From contig OX419755.1 of NCBI GenBank assembly GCA_948567375.1, positions 26,304,517 through 26,368,516 of the forward strand: a stretch of 64,000 bases of DNA, given 5' to 3'. Origin of the DNA: Lunularia cruciata (lineage: Eukaryota; Streptophyta; Marchantiopsida; Lunulariales; Lunulariaceae). Below the pieces are notes generated by a model that did not search any database, had not been told where the DNA came from, and saw only the letters and a program-made list of their open reading frames with translations. Both the position numbers and the translations under genes were made by a program. Positions 26,299-38,264 of this stretch are shown here, piece after piece. Position 1 is the stretch's first letter. The number at the start of each line of letters is the position of its first letter.

Positions 26299-28200
26299 CT
26301 TACCTTTAAATTGATTATTAGTAGAGATGTTTTGTTCAATGAGTCTAGATCATCAACTAAGGGGGAGAAAGCTTTGACTTCTCATACTGACAAGGGAAAA
26401 TCTCCTCTAAATATTTTTGAGGAGGAGATTAATTATGATGGTGTTCATGATGAGTCACAAGGAGGTGCTCCCATAGAGGAGCAAGTTCCCCAAATTGAGG
26501 AATTACAAGGGCATGAGGAGATTGGTGTACCTTGATACCTATCAACACAAGAAGATCAAGAAGAGTCATTAACAAGGAGGATGTCTGGATGTTCTATTTG
26601 TTCTCTTGAATGATTTGGCAAATGGGCTAATTCAACACAATTAGGAGATGAGAATATCTCTCTTGATGATGATGATGGTATGGCTTTGATCTTGGCAGAA
26701 GTGAAACCTTCTTCATACAATGAGGCTCTAACTTTGATGGACAAGCTTGAATGGAATGCTGCAATGCAAAGAGAGATGCAATTATTGATTGACAACAAGA
26801 CTTGGGAGTTAGTGAAGCTTCCAAACATCAACAATTGGTGGACAATAAGTGGGTTTACAAATTGAAAGATAGCCCCACTGATGGAGAAAAGAAGATCTAC
26901 AAGGCCAGGTTGGTGGCCAAGGGCTTCATACAAGAAAAAGGTGTGGATTACAAGAGGTCTACTCTCCCATTGCTAAGTATGCCACTATTTGCTTATTGTG
27001 TGTACTTGTGACTTACTTTGGTCTTATCTTAGATCAAATGGATGTTGTCATTGCTTTCCTCTATGATAATTTAGATGTGGTGATCTTCATGAGACAGCCT
27101 TTGTGAAGCAAAGCCAAAAGGATGTGGTTTGTAGGTTGCTAAAATCCTTATATGAATTGAAGCAAGCTCCTAGATAATAGAACAAACAATTTGATGATTT
27201 CATGAGGATTTAAACAGAGTGTGTTTGATCCTTGTATATACATGAAAAAGGTGAGCAATGAAGTCTTTGGCTTCATTATTCTGGTACTCTATGTGGATGA
27301 CATGGTTATTGCAGCTAGAGACAGATATGATGTTGGTAAGCTCAAAGCTCTCTTGGGTTCCAAACTTAGAATGAAAGATCTTGGAGATGGGATCCAATGA
27401 AACTTGGAGGATGGAAAGTTGTGGTTAACCCAAGGGAAGTATGCTAGAAAGGTACTTGTGAGATTTAACATGGAGAATTGCAAAATTGTGAGTACTCCTT
27501 TAGCTCCTCACTTCAGGCTTTCATCAACTCTTTGTCCAATAAATGTGGTGGAGATAGGTTTGATGTCCAAAATCCCCTATGACAAGGCAATGGGAAGTCT
27601 CATGTTTTTGATGATTTGCACTAGGCCTGACATTGCTCTAGCTATGAGCAACACTAGCAAATACATGTCAAATCTAGGGAATATACATTGGGAAGTTGTG
27701 AAGGGGATCCTCAGATATCTCAAAGGTACATTGGATTTGGCTTTTTGTTTGATGCTAAATCTTACAATGCCAAATCACTTATTGGCTATGTAGATGTTGA
27801 CTATGGACAAGACTTGGATGGGAGGAAATCTATGACTGAGTACGTGTTGACACTTGGAGGTGGATGCATAAGTTAGAGATCTATATTGCAAAAGTGCGTA
27901 GCTCAGTCTACTTCAAAAGCTGAGTATGTAGCAACAACAAAAGTTGTCTTTGATAATACAATTGAGTTAGTCAAGATTGATGGTAAACTCAATCCTTTTT
28001 ATGCTTTAACAAAAGTGATATCTTTGGAAAGCTTTTGAGACATTGTGTCAAGCTGCAGGTGTTGCATATGGGCACAAGTAGAGTAGATTAGCAGTTTTGC
28101 TATCTATATATATGATTTTAGTCTATCTTGTTTAGGCTATGGCTTAGTTCTAGTTAACTCTAGTTTACAGAGGGACTTATGTAAGGCCTCCTTTTAGGAC
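26299..28200 (+). pseudogene. copia RT and RNase H region
   Basis: It opens with the IISRDVLFNES peptide that joins integrase and RT in copia pol. RT has WNAAMQREMQLL (near 26755), KARLVAKGFIQEKGVDY (near 26900) and the catalytic LYVDDMVIA (near 27290). RNase H-side sequence includes ICTRPDIALAM (near 27615) and AQSTSKAEYVA (near 27903). More than a dozen breaks across the element. Confidence 0.85.
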
Positions 28201-28251
28201 TTCCCATAGAGTAATCATATAGGTTATAGAGGTTAAGGATGCCAAGACATG

Positions 28252-28430
28252 ATTCAAGGGGGAGAATGTTAGGAGTTAACTCAAGTATGGAGTAACTCAA
28301 GTTATCATGATTGTGATAATAAGTTTGGGGTGGACTACCATATGTGCGAGCTAGTAGGAGCTCTTGGAGACACATTACTTTGATGATGAGAAATGTTATT
28401 TTTGTGTGTTCCCATGGACATAGCCTCAAT
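28252..28430 (+). repeat. copia polypurine tract and start of 3' LTR
   Basis: The tract AAGGGGGAGAA (about 28256-28266) is followed by TGTTAGGAGTTAACTCAAG, a typical copia LTR start. The right end is uncertain because similarity to the minus-strand family I element begins by about 28430-28460. Confidence 0.65.
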
Positions 28431-28972
28431 GAGGTGAACCATATATCTTCTTGTGTAGACCATGGTGAATGCTTAACCTGTGTATTATCAAATTGGATTT
28501 GCAAAATTGTGGACTACAAAATCCTTGAATACCACTTTTGATCTAACTACATAATGGATTTCTACTTGAGTGTTAAAAAGGAGAAGATTCATATATTCAT
28601 ATCTATTATATCATAATATAATATAGATTGTCAAATCTCACTTTCTATTGTATATCATCACAAGTAGAATCATGGGGTTTGGCAAATTCATTATTATGTC
28701 TATGAACTCTATTCCAAAATGGTAAACAAGATATACTATTGCTTGCTCATGCTGGATATACATAATCTTGATGTGGAACATATTCAAGAATAGAAAGTGA
28801 GGTGCAAGAAATTATCTTCCATGAGTATCTATCATAACTTCTCTCTAAAACACTCTTGATCTATTGATTATATTATGTTTTTTCCTCTCAAAATTACTCA
28901 ATCTTAGTAGCTCATGTTCCTCCAAGAGGGATGATCCACTCTCTTGGATTAAAACCCTTGCACTAATACCAT
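28430..28972 (-). pseudogene. Leader and N-terminal gag modules of the minus-strand family I element
   Basis: The reverse complement matches the leader of family I (compare 335-900 of copy 1), including the module region and, next to the LTR, a primer-binding site that reads TGGTATTAGTGCAAG on the minus strand. Decayed. Confidence 0.75.
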
Positions 28973-29529
28973 TGTAATATTCAAAAGATAAGAGAACCCC
29001 AAGAAAGAAACACAAGACTTCATCTCTCAATACTCTGATGTATCAAAGGAACATCTTGTCTGCACTATTTAACAAAGAGGATCCACTCAAAAGGAGCTCC
29101 ATCCTTGGATTAGATATATGCACACTTAGATTAGTTGCATTGATTGGTGACATGTTGATCCTTGTCCTATTTGGTTGGTCAAACAAGTTTGAATAGAGTG
29201 AATCTTTGGCAAATCTTTCTATCAAAAGCTCAAAATAGCATGGGTGAAATACCATTGGAAAGCTCTCAATGAGACAAACAAGGGGAAGACAATGCCCTTT
29301 ACTTTAAGAGAAGTAGGAATCTTTTATTTTTCAAGGCCTAAATTCATCATTTAGGCCTCCAAAATTGACTTTAAAGTTTTCAAGGTGCTTTTGGCCTCTG
29401 CACTATTAGTGGAAGCACTCTTTTGGTGCACCTTTATTTAATCTACTAAGACCATCATATATAATATCCCTCAAGATATTACTAAGCTAATTTCCTCTCT
29501 AGATAATATATCTAACTAATGGTATTATA
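28973..29529 (-). repeat. 5' LTR of the minus-strand family I element
   Basis: The reverse complement of the family I LTR, about 557 bp, similar in length to its partner at 7952-8510. It is followed on the right by the target duplication GTTGG and by family D sequence. Confidence 0.85.
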
Positions 29530-31985
29530 GTTGGCAATCAAGTAAGAGACATGTATGTTGCTATTAGTACGCTTTAGTAGTTACAATCTAGGCTCACTAT
29601 AGTCAGGGACCATGGCATTCAATTTAAGCTTTCAATAGTTTTGTTACTTGGCCTAGTGACTTATTGGAAAAGAAAGCACATGTGGAGGATATACCATTAC
29701 CAAAGGAGATCACTCAAATTTGGAATACAAGAAGGATTATTCCATCCACCTTGTGTGTTCCATTATGGAGTTTTGAGGAGGCAATGCAGTAGTATGCGGA
29801 TCAATTAGTACAACAAGCTCATAATGGAGTCTTTGTACTATCAAGAGACCAATGTGAAGATGAGCTTCCAAAATCTATTACCTTATCACCTTTGGATACT
29901 ACACTTATTGCTTGGTAGTATCCAATAGAAAGAGTATACTTATTGGAATTGTTTGGTAGGATTGTCATTAAAGTAGTTGTAGTACTACAAGCAATTATAC
30001 AGATTTAGAGTCACTTCTGTATGGAGAGAGATGAGATTGCTAAGAATATCTCTCTATATCATGTGACACACTTGGCCTATTGCTACCATGAACTTTTACT
30101 AATGTCAATAGTCAAGGATTACCAAAAGACCATACTAGTAGACATTTCCTTGTAGGGGGCATAGGATTTGAAGAGATGTGTTCCCATTCATTTAGTGACT
30201 TTTGGGATGGCTATGTTAGGGACATATCTATGCTTACCAAGGTCAATCTATAGAATCCCCATTCCAGTGTGTTTTGGAAGATGTTATGTACACTATGACA
30301 TCTCCAAGTGCATCAATCTGTTTCTCTACCCTACATATTGGAGAATGTCCCTTTGATGAGTGATTCTTATATATTGGTGGTGGCAAGTACAAATTAGGTC
30401 CATTCTTGGATGGGACCTACTATGTTGTTGGATGCAGTTAGAGTGGGATCACAAGCTCATTATCTTTGTCTTTGGTGGACAAACCTCTTACCTAGAGAGG
30501 TTTTATAATGTGCTTATGATGGAATTCAACAACTAGATTGCCTAACTATCAATGATATTTTGGATGTTGGATGTTAGTCTCAGATGGTGGTAGTGACAAA
30601 TAGGTCACCTATGGTAGTGGTGAACCATGTTAGATAGCCCACAACTGCTTTACCCACACTTATGAGTTTCCCAAGCTTTCATGCTTTTTTGAGAAGGAGG
30701 TCATGGACTTGTTTGAAACTCACATTTATAGCAATCAGTGGAGCCCAATGCAAATGAGAGGGAGAAGGCAATGGATTTTTGTATTGATAATGTTATTATT
30801 ATAATAGTGTTAGAGGCATCCAAGTGTCAAGTGCTAGGTCAGGCTATGGACCTAAACTATCTACCTTGGATTGTGAGCCTTGGCTTCATAGAGCAATATA
30901 AGATGTGCTTGAGAGGCATCACCAATCGGACACTTGTGAATTTTGTGCCTATCTAGATGATTTAGGCACATATTGGGGGTAATGGACTAAGTGTGCATGG
31001 TATTATTAGGACATAGCCAATCTTTATTAGTGAGAGTGGTCCACTTGGTCCATTCATGTGAGCACGGTCTACTTGGGATGTAACTAGAGGATTATGGAGC
31101 TTGTAGCCAAAGCAAAAGGAATCTTTTGCACTAAGGTTGAGGACTCTAGTGGTTGGAAGCATGACATTATTGCTCCTAAGAGCTTGATGTAGCAACAAGT
31201 TAGTATGTCTTTTGCTCCTATATCAATTACAAAGGATACACGGGAGCCAAAAATTAGACCTAAGCTTATAAGAGTGGAAAGACAACAAATGTGGAGATTC
31301 TTGAAGAGCTACAAGTTGTTTTACCTTTGGTATGAAGGATTCAAGTGCTTTGAAAGGAATTAGTATTTGGATTGATCTAACTAGTGGAACAACAGTTGTC
31401 AACATCCTTATAGATATAATGATATGGATAGAGCATTGATTTAGAGTTGGATTAGAGAACTTTTTGAGGTTGGTTTAGTAAAGATTTTGCATGGAGAGTA
31501 TGCTTCAATTACAATGATGCTAACCAAGAAGGGTATGCATGGCAACTACACAAATAGTTGGATGTGTGGAGATTACTATCCTATCAATTGATAGATTAGG
31601 GTTGATTGGTATGCCCTACTACATTGAAAGAGATTTGTGCTACGATTGGTGATGCAAATGTCTTCAATACTTTGGATCTTTAAGCAAGATATCATCAATT
31701 GCCAATTAGGGAGGAAGACAAGTCCAAGATAACATTTTGGGCTATTAATCCTCATGGAAAAGATGTGTTATATCAATGAAGGTTCTTATCATTTTGGTTA
31801 AAGAATGCTCTTGTTGAGTTCTAAAAGGCTATGGATAGGATTCTAGAAAGATTAGATTTTGCTCGGTGCTATAATGATGATATTTTGGTCTATAACAATA
31901 CTATGGAGGAGCATGAGACATTTTTTAGAGGTGTTTGAGAGGTTGAGATCTCATGGACTCAAATTACATCCTGGGAAGAGCATTG
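29530..31985 (+). mobile_element. Family D copy 2, right piece: methyltransferase and RT start
   Basis: It continues family D from where 7951 stops and aligns with about 37866-39141 and 46944-48140 of the better copy. In this copy the methyltransferase runs straight through the site where the other copy carries a family II element, which confirms that gap. Similarity ends near 31985 inside the RT. Old, with dozens of breaks. Confidence 0.85.
29905..30970 (+). pseudogene. DNMT3-like methyltransferase domain of family D copy 2 (fossil)
   Basis: It aligns with the methyltransferase of the better copy from motif I (LELFGRI-type, near 29945) through the Cys-loop region (near 30210), an ENVPL-type motif VI (near 30340), motif VIII (LLDAVRVGSQAH-type, near 30430), motif IX (near 30760) and a LGQAMDLN motif X (near 30830). 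It is a second, independent witness that the domain is a regular part of family D. Confidence 0.8.
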
Positions 31986-32761
31986 TGCATATCAAATATT
32001 TATTGTATATCAATATGCATAAAGTAGCTCACTAAAGTATGTTGCATTATGAAAATGAAGTGCTAAATACATATTAGAGCACTTGACAATTATACACATT
32101 TAAGATAGCATTTCAATATGCACTACATTATGCACACATAATTTCAATATGCAATATTATACTGGAACATTTTAAAGTTTGGAAGTTTCCATGTCCTAAT
32201 TTTGGTTTTGGATTCTAGAGGTCTCTATATTTAACAATATTCAATATGAAATATTGCATTGGAACACTTTGCAAGCATAAAATATTTAGTAACATATGTT
32301 ATAGGTTGAAAATTATAAAGTGCACGCTAGTAAAATTACTTGACTTATTATTTGTGCATAATGTAGCATGTAACTTTGCATTATATTATGCATGTACAAT
32401 AAAAATATCACCTCAGAGCATAATAAACCAACATCTGATAAAATTTAGAAGTTGCAATCTCATACTTCTTAGTTTTGGGTTATAGAGATCTCTACATCTA
32501 TTTTATTGACCATCATTTTGTACATTATTCTTCAGTATTGATGCTTTCTTCTATCCCTTTAAATCTTTATTTCCACCAAAATTCCTTTACCTTAAACTCT
32601 GTCTCTAACTTAGTTGACCATTAAGAACGAGCTTTGATTGCAATGCTTCATTTTCATCCCTTATAAAGTACAATGATTGTTTAAGATGCTAAAAACACAT
32701 ATTTCCCATGGTCAATAATACCCTTGACAAGAAAATTTATTTGAAACATATCATTTATCTT

Positions 32762-32920
32762 GATATGAAAGTTGCATAAAACAAGTTATCATGATTTATT
32801 CTACATTCCTATGTAAACATCCAATCTCTCTCACATATATTCATATGAAAGTTGCATGAGACAAGTTATCATGATTTGTTCTACATTCCTATGTACACAT
32901 CCAATCTCTTTCATAGTATA
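32762..32920. repeat. Two-copy tandem repeat, period about 80 bp
   Basis: The phrase ATATGAAAGTTGCAT starts one unit at about 32763 and again at about 32843. Both units continue through ACAAGTTATCATGATTT and CCAATCTCT with few differences. Confidence 0.85.
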
Positions 32921-33094
32921 TTGTACTAACTTTATAATCAAGTCTTATGCATACAACCAATAACTCTTTTGATCCTTTGGCTTTGGAGTATCCTTTTTCA
33001 AAATTTCCAAAGAGAATTAGAGGAAGAGAATAATTATAACGGATAAAAATAAAGAAAGAGTTCAAAACCAAAAAAGAAAACTGAAAATCGATAT

Positions 33095-33120
33095 TTCTTT
33101 CTTTCTTTCTTTCTCTCTCT
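33095..33120. repeat. TTTC/CT microsatellite
   Basis: About five TTTC units followed by CT dinucleotides. Confidence 0.85.
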
Positions 33121-33597
33121 AAAAAACCAAATGTGGAGTGAAAGTATAGAGATTAATGATCTTTTTGTCTAGATCTTCTACTTAAGCAACATGAATCATG
33201 AAATATTCACTATAGAGCAGTTCAAAATTGTGCAAAATATTTCAATCACCGCACTGTTTGTTCTAGTTTGCTTAAATTTATAGAGCCTTAGTTTATGCTT
33301 GTCATTTACAAGTCATAAGTTCATATGCTAGTGATTCTAATGAAATCATAAGATATAAGGAAAATATATAATATTCCATATACCTCTTTGCCAATAGTCT
33401 ATAACTACTCCTAGCAAACATAACTCGTTGGGTAAACCAAAATTTTTTTTATATTAGACAAGTGTTGGTGTGTTATCATGTATAGAAGGTTTTGTGAGTT
33501 AAAACTCTGTCTAGGAATGTGCAAACTTATCAAGGTTTAATGTTTATCTCAGTCACTTCAATAAATTTGCAACGGATATATTTATCTATGTGATAGT

Positions 33598-34046
33598 TGT
33601 CACGCCATTTGTAGTTCCGCATCTAGATGCTCGGACACTAAAGTTCCAATGATGGTAGTTAGAGTTATTCTAGCAGTTTCCCAGGGACTACTTTCCGACG
33701 GTTGGATTTCGTGTTTGGGGTACTGACTTCACGGTGGGGCCCACCGTCACTTTGCACCGTTTGCACCGTCGAGTGTGCCGTCAGCGGGACCGTTAGGGTT
33801 TCAGGGTTAGCTCGAGTCCAGGGGGTATAGTTTCGAAGTGAGCTCCAGAGAGCTCACTTCTCTGATGTTGAGCCTTCGAGTTCCTGGCTATGGTGGACAG
33901 AGGCCGGCGAGCGTCACCTGGATTCTCTATGCTTGAGTGGGTGTGGCTTGACTGTAATCAATGCCTAGTTGTTGGCAGTTTATAGAGTGACAGATCAAGT
34001 ACTGATCTGAGTTGAGTTGAGTTGAAAGTGTTAAGCAATCTGATTA
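33598..34046 (+). repeat. Left terminal block A of family D copy 1
   Basis: It matches 50744-51184 and the first 440 bp of the solo repeat at 25781, from TGTCACG to CAATCTGATTA. Unlike the right end, no block B follows here; CATCAGAGAAG comes next. I see no clear tRNA-type primer-binding site after it. Confidence 0.85.
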
Positions 34047-34048
34047 CA

Positions 34049-35334
34049 TCAGAGAAGTGAAGTCAGGGGGAAATTGGGTGCATGAATGTTGAGTGTTGGT
34101 GGTATCTCCAAGCTCGGTGGATTGTGGTAGCTCGATTCAAGTTCTGTGTTTCCCTAGTGTGCAAAAGCTCGTTCAGTTGATGTAGATTTGGCAGTTAGGC
34201 GGATGGTGTGCAGAAGTGCTGGCCAAATTTTGAGCAAAGAAGGAGCAATTTTTGAGCAGTGTTGTGATTTTGAGCTCAGGAGGTGAAGGCATGACCAATC
34301 TGCTACGAGTTGGGCTCAGAAAGTCAAATTGAAGGTGGAGTTGGAAAGCTCTTCTCATGAAATTATGATTTGGAAAAACCCGTTTTGTCAATTTGGCTCG
34401 AGTGGAAAGTTAGCGGGGGATTTGGCGGACATCCATCTTTAGGGTTTACGTCAGATTTATGTCAGATTTTGGGCCAGAATTGGAGGATTTTTGCTGTTTG
34501 GCCAGATTTGGAGAAGTTTCGCTAGTTTGGAGGAGTTTTGCAGATTTGGAGAAGTTTTGCCAATTTTGGAGGAGGTTCGAAGTGGCAACAAGAAAGGCCT
34601 CATTTGGCTGAATTTCGGCGTTTAGAGTCTTCAAGGCATAGGGATGTGGGCTATGAGAGGCTAGAAGGACCAGAAGGGCCAGCAAGCCAACTTGCTGGCG
34701 TGAAGCTAGCTAGTTTAGAGTAGATCTTGGTCATTGGTTGGCAAAATCTGCCTTTCTTGCTAGATTGTGCGCAACAGGGTTTGACCCCTAGATCTCTTGT
34801 TACTAGATTGGTGCCCTAGCCGACTGGTCCACCCTCACTTGTTGTCCTAGTGACTGCACCACTGTTATCTATACACATGTAGCTTTGGCTAGGAGAGGCA
34901 GTTTGATCCCATTCTTGGTGATCCTGGTAGCTTAGGACTTAGATACGAACTACTCTTATGTCAAATGCCAAATGGTGGCAGAGTCAGTCCCGTGTTGTGT
35001 TATGAGATGGAGGGTTTTCATTTAGATTTCTTGTGATTGGATCCCCTCCATTCTATGCTTCCTGTTTGTGCACCACGTTTGTGTGAGGTGCCCTGACTTT
35101 TGAGCGTTGGTGCTCTGGTGTGCTCTCGGTGGTGAGGCTGGAGTGATGACCAGTCAGACTACCTTTGTTTCTCTCCGATGAGGCAGGAAGTGATGACTTG
35201 CAGACCGTGAGAGTGCGTGTTATGATGGCAGGTTACAGGTTGCCCTTCCCCTAGTGTAGTTATCTTGATAGAGTTACATTAGTGGGTGGTGTTTAGTTGG
35301 TGTTGGCACTTAGTGGGGCACGTGCGGTTGCGAC
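34049..35334 (+). other. Long leader of family D copy 1
   Basis: About 1.3 kb between block A and gag without a convincing coding frame. It contains a short tandem repeat (CAGATTTGGAGAAGTTT at 34503 and again at 34541, period 38 bp) and a tRNA-like stretch on the minus strand. Long leaders are common in gypsy elements and usually hold packaging signals. Confidence 0.6.
34770..34835 (-). other. tRNA-like stretch with A and B box look-alikes in the family D leader
   Basis: On the minus strand it reads TGGACCAGTCGGCTAGGGCA (a good A-box look-alike, about 34812-34831), then an anticodon-arm-like stretch, then GGGTCAAACCC (B-box-like, 34777-34787). Spacing suits a tRNA or tRNA-derived SINE head. 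It is too diverged for a working tRNA, and no acceptor-stem pairing is evident. Confidence 0.45.
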
Positions 35335-36680
35335 TTGCGGTTGCAGTTGGTGGTTCGAGTTTGCTGTTGCAGTTACGTGGTCACGACGGAGTTCTTTGGA
35401 GATTCCAGAGGAGTTAGCCCTGTAGTACGCAGTGGGTTTACTCGGAGTGGTGCTCGGTATCAGCCTGTATCTCGAGTCCCAGTGAAGGAGGAGATTGACT
35501 CTGAGTTGGAGTTCGACACAGGAGCTAATTCAGTTGAGAGTGCACTTGGTGTGTCCGCACCGTTGTTGTGGGACATGGACGAGATTTATGGGGCCTCCAA
35601 AGGCCCTAGGCGTTACTCTGGTACAGTGGGTACCATTGAGTTGGATGACTTCATCCAGGAGTTTGATAGTTTGTGTGATCTGCAGCAGATGCGGAACCCG
35701 ACTTTGTTCACACCCTTCATGGCATGGAAGGGGTTGTTTCAGCACTTGGAGGGTCCACCGATGGATGACTACCATGATTTCAGGAGAGCTCATTTGGAGG
35801 AGATTGAGTTATGGAGACAGTATTGGTCTCCACACTATGTCTCCATCACTTTAGGCTCGGTGGCCAAGAGTAGATCGGCTGTACCTACGAGTTCTAGCTC
35901 GAGTAGTGTAGGTGGAGCTAGTGGAGGTGCACTAGCTGGAGATAGTGCTACTACGAGAGGAGGTACCGCTGTAGGAGGTGGTGTGGTACCGGGGTTTAAC
36001 CCCATGGTTGAGTTCTTCCTATGTTTGAGGCAGAACTACCAGGGAGTGCGGACTGACAAGCTGAGGAGCTTGCAGGAGTTCCAGCGGAAGGCTGGAGAGA
36101 GCCTACGCGAGGCATATACTTGCATGAGGCGGCTGATCAGTTTCACTCAGGGAGTTACTGAGGCCCAGGCAGTCCAATTTTGGTATGGGATACTGGACAG
36201 GGAGTTGCGACGTAGAGTTTGTGATGCTACGTTGTTGCAGGCTACTTTGCCCACTTTGGCAGTAGTCTTTGGTTTGGCTGAGCATATTGAGCTCAACATG
36301 GTGGAGGAGAGAGTGGTGACAGCTGGATTTGGTCGAGAGACCTCATCCACAGTTGTGACTTCTTCTAGAGTTCAACAGAGTGCACCACGTCCAGTTGGTT
36401 TTTGAGGATAGGGTGGACAGCCCAGATCCTATGGAGCGAGTGGAGGGCCTAGTGGAGTTAGACCCTTATCCTTATTTTCGGGTCAGCATCAGCCAGTGAG
36501 TGGTGGTGTTGCTTGTTGGACTTGTGGTGGACCTCACCATAGGAGAGAGTGTACTTAGGGCAGCTGACCTGATACCTCTGGTGCATCACAGCCAGCACAG
36601 AGGTAGTGTGAGCATTGCCACAGATTTGGTCACACTAGTGACCGGTGTTTTGACCTACACCCAGAGTTACGGAGTGGTAG
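35335..36680 (+). pseudogene. gag of family D copy 1 with zinc knuckles
   Basis: An open stretch of about 356 residues. An acidic N-terminal part is followed by FLCLRQNYQGVRTDKL and LREAYTCMRRLI (about 36020-36135), typical of retrotransposon gag, after a Ser/Gly-rich linker (about 35880-35985). Downstream come two zinc-knuckle-like stretches: CWTCGGPHHRREC (about 36517-36555) and CEHCHRFGHTSDRC (CX2CX4HX4C, about 36609-36650). Expected role is particle shell and RNA binding. Broken. The start is unsure. Confidence 0.8.
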
Positions 36681-36687
36681 GGCTGCT

Positions 36688-37540
36688 ATGGCAGGTAGTA
36701 GAGGAGCTCCAGTTCATGGAGGACAAGGTGGTAGAGGTGGTGGTAGAGGATCTACACCTAGTAGGGGTGCAGTACCTGCCCTTACTTCTGACACAGCTAT
36801 GGCTACTCGGATTGAGCAGTTGGAGCAGAGATTGGCTAGTATGGCTATTGCTCAGAGGAGATCAGATTCGGGTGCTGAGGCTTCCACCTCATATGCTAGT
36901 GATAGAGATGCTTTGGACTTCATGTGCGGAGCAGCACAGGTGGATGCATCTGCAGTAGTGACTAGGAGTGCAGTACGTGCTCTAGAGCCTAGAAGAGCAT
37001 CAGTGGAGTTGGACCCACAGAGAGGAGAGGTTGGGAGACAGGTCAGACTTCCCCAATCTTTCACGCTATCTGAGGCATTGCAGACGACATCCATGGTTCC
37101 TAGACGTCCCAATGCAGGTGTGGTAGGTGGTGATGGAGTACCTGATGGAGTACCTGCTAGTCAGCCACCTGCTACTACACAGACTGAGTCTAGCATGATG
37201 TTGGGGGCGGCTCAGCTGATTATGCGGCATCCTTTATTTTCAGCCAGTGACATGTTTACATTGGGAGTTGACCCAGCCCCATGGCTGCCACGTTGTGTGA
37301 GAGTAGGGATGGTGCAGTTCCTACTACTAGAGCAGAGGTGGTTGGTAGTGGAGCTGACTTGGTTGAGGAGCATGGGATCCGTTCAGCGACCAGTGGTTTA
37401 TGGCAGGCAGCAGCGGCTAGACTGGAGGAGTTGCCAGCTAGACCGGCCTTTGAGAGAGCGCGGTTTATACCTGGTGTTGTCCTATTGGATAACCAGAGGG
37501 GGATCTTTCATTTAGTGGGACCTTCAGGGAAGGTCTATAC
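36688..37540 (+). pseudogene. Gly-rich and linker region between gag and protease, family D copy 1
   Basis: It starts with a Gly/Arg-rich stretch (GGQGGRGGGRG) followed by a coiled-coil-like ATRIEQLEQRLASMAIAQRR (about 36798-36857). Similar sequence stands in copy 2 near 6720-6960, so it is a regular part of the family. Function unknown; it could be the end of gag or a spacer. Confidence 0.6.
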
Positions 37541-37840
37541 ACCACAGAGAGTCTTGTTAGACTCTGGTGCGCAGCCCCTTATGTTGGGGAAGGCTGCAGT
37601 TGTCGGTCTGGAGTTACGGAAGACCAATGTGGAGAGGTGTCCATTTCAAATCCAGACATCTCTTGGTGGTGGTTCGACACAGTACATCACACGTGGAGAG
37701 CTTGTTGTCCAGGTTCAGCCTGGTCATCCGACTGATAGCTTGGTGGTGAGAGCTCAGGCTATTGCGACGATAGCTGAGTCATATGATGTGCTAGTTGGGG
37801 GAGCAGTGTTATACCCTATGGGTTTCAGCATTGACTATTG
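37540..37840 (+). pseudogene. Aspartic protease of family D copy 1
   Basis: The catalytic motif VLLDSGAQPLML lies at about 37554-37590. The second characteristic loop is SYDVLVGGAVLYPMG (about 37780-37825). Retropepsins cut the polyprotein into its parts. It lies directly before the methyltransferase, in the same reading frame as it. Confidence 0.8.
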
Positions 37841-38264
37841 GGAGGAGACAGCCTCTTATAGACCTGGTTGGCAGTCTGGTGAGGGACGGGTATGTCGCCT
37901 ACCAGTACGCTTCAGTAGTGGCAGTCTTGGCTCACTACAGTCCGAGACCATGGCAACATCAGTTTTAGCTTTCAGCGGTGCAGTTACTTGGCCTGGTGAC
38001 TTGTTGGAGGGGAACGCCCATGCAGAGGATACTCCAGTACCAGAGGAGATCACTCGGCTATGGAGTACGAGTGGGATTGTTCCATCCACCTTGGATGTTC
38101 CATTGTGGAGTTCCGAGGAGGCATTGCAGCAGCATGCAGATCAGTTGGTGCAGCAGGCTTGGAGTGGAGCCTTCGTACCATCAGGGGATGAGTGTGAGGA
38201 TGAGCCTCCAGAGGCAATTGCTTTGACACCTCTGGATACCACACTCATTGCTTGGCAGTATCCA

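Larger units (their letters stand above)
9246..28430 (+). mobile_element. Ty1/copia element (outer span, decayed, with nested guests)
   Basis: The part order gag, protease, integrase, RT, RNase H is the copia order (integrase before RT). The left part is 9285-10686 and the right part 25074-28266, split by the family II element. A solo family D terminal repeat sits at 25781-26294. A polypurine tract and the start of a 3' LTR follow at 28252. No matching 5' LTR is seen. Old, with more than a dozen breaks. Confidence 0.85.
7952..29529 (-). mobile_element. Minus-strand family I chromovirus inserted in family D copy 2 (outer span)
   Basis: LTRs of family I in reverse orientation stand at both ends (7952-8510 and 28973-29529). 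The five bases GTTGG occur directly before 7952 and again at 29530-29534, a clean 5 bp target duplication. Family D sequence is continuous across the two sides. Only the two ends of the element are recognisable. The middle of the span is now a copia element and its nested guests. Confidence 0.85.
31986..33597. other. AT-rich stretch with no supported gene
   Basis: No coding similarity is seen on either strand. It contains diverged repeats (for example GGAAGTTTCCATG near 32180 and a related stretch near 32447), a tandem duplication and a microsatellite, listed separately. It continues at 51292 once the family D element is set aside. Confidence 0.6.
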
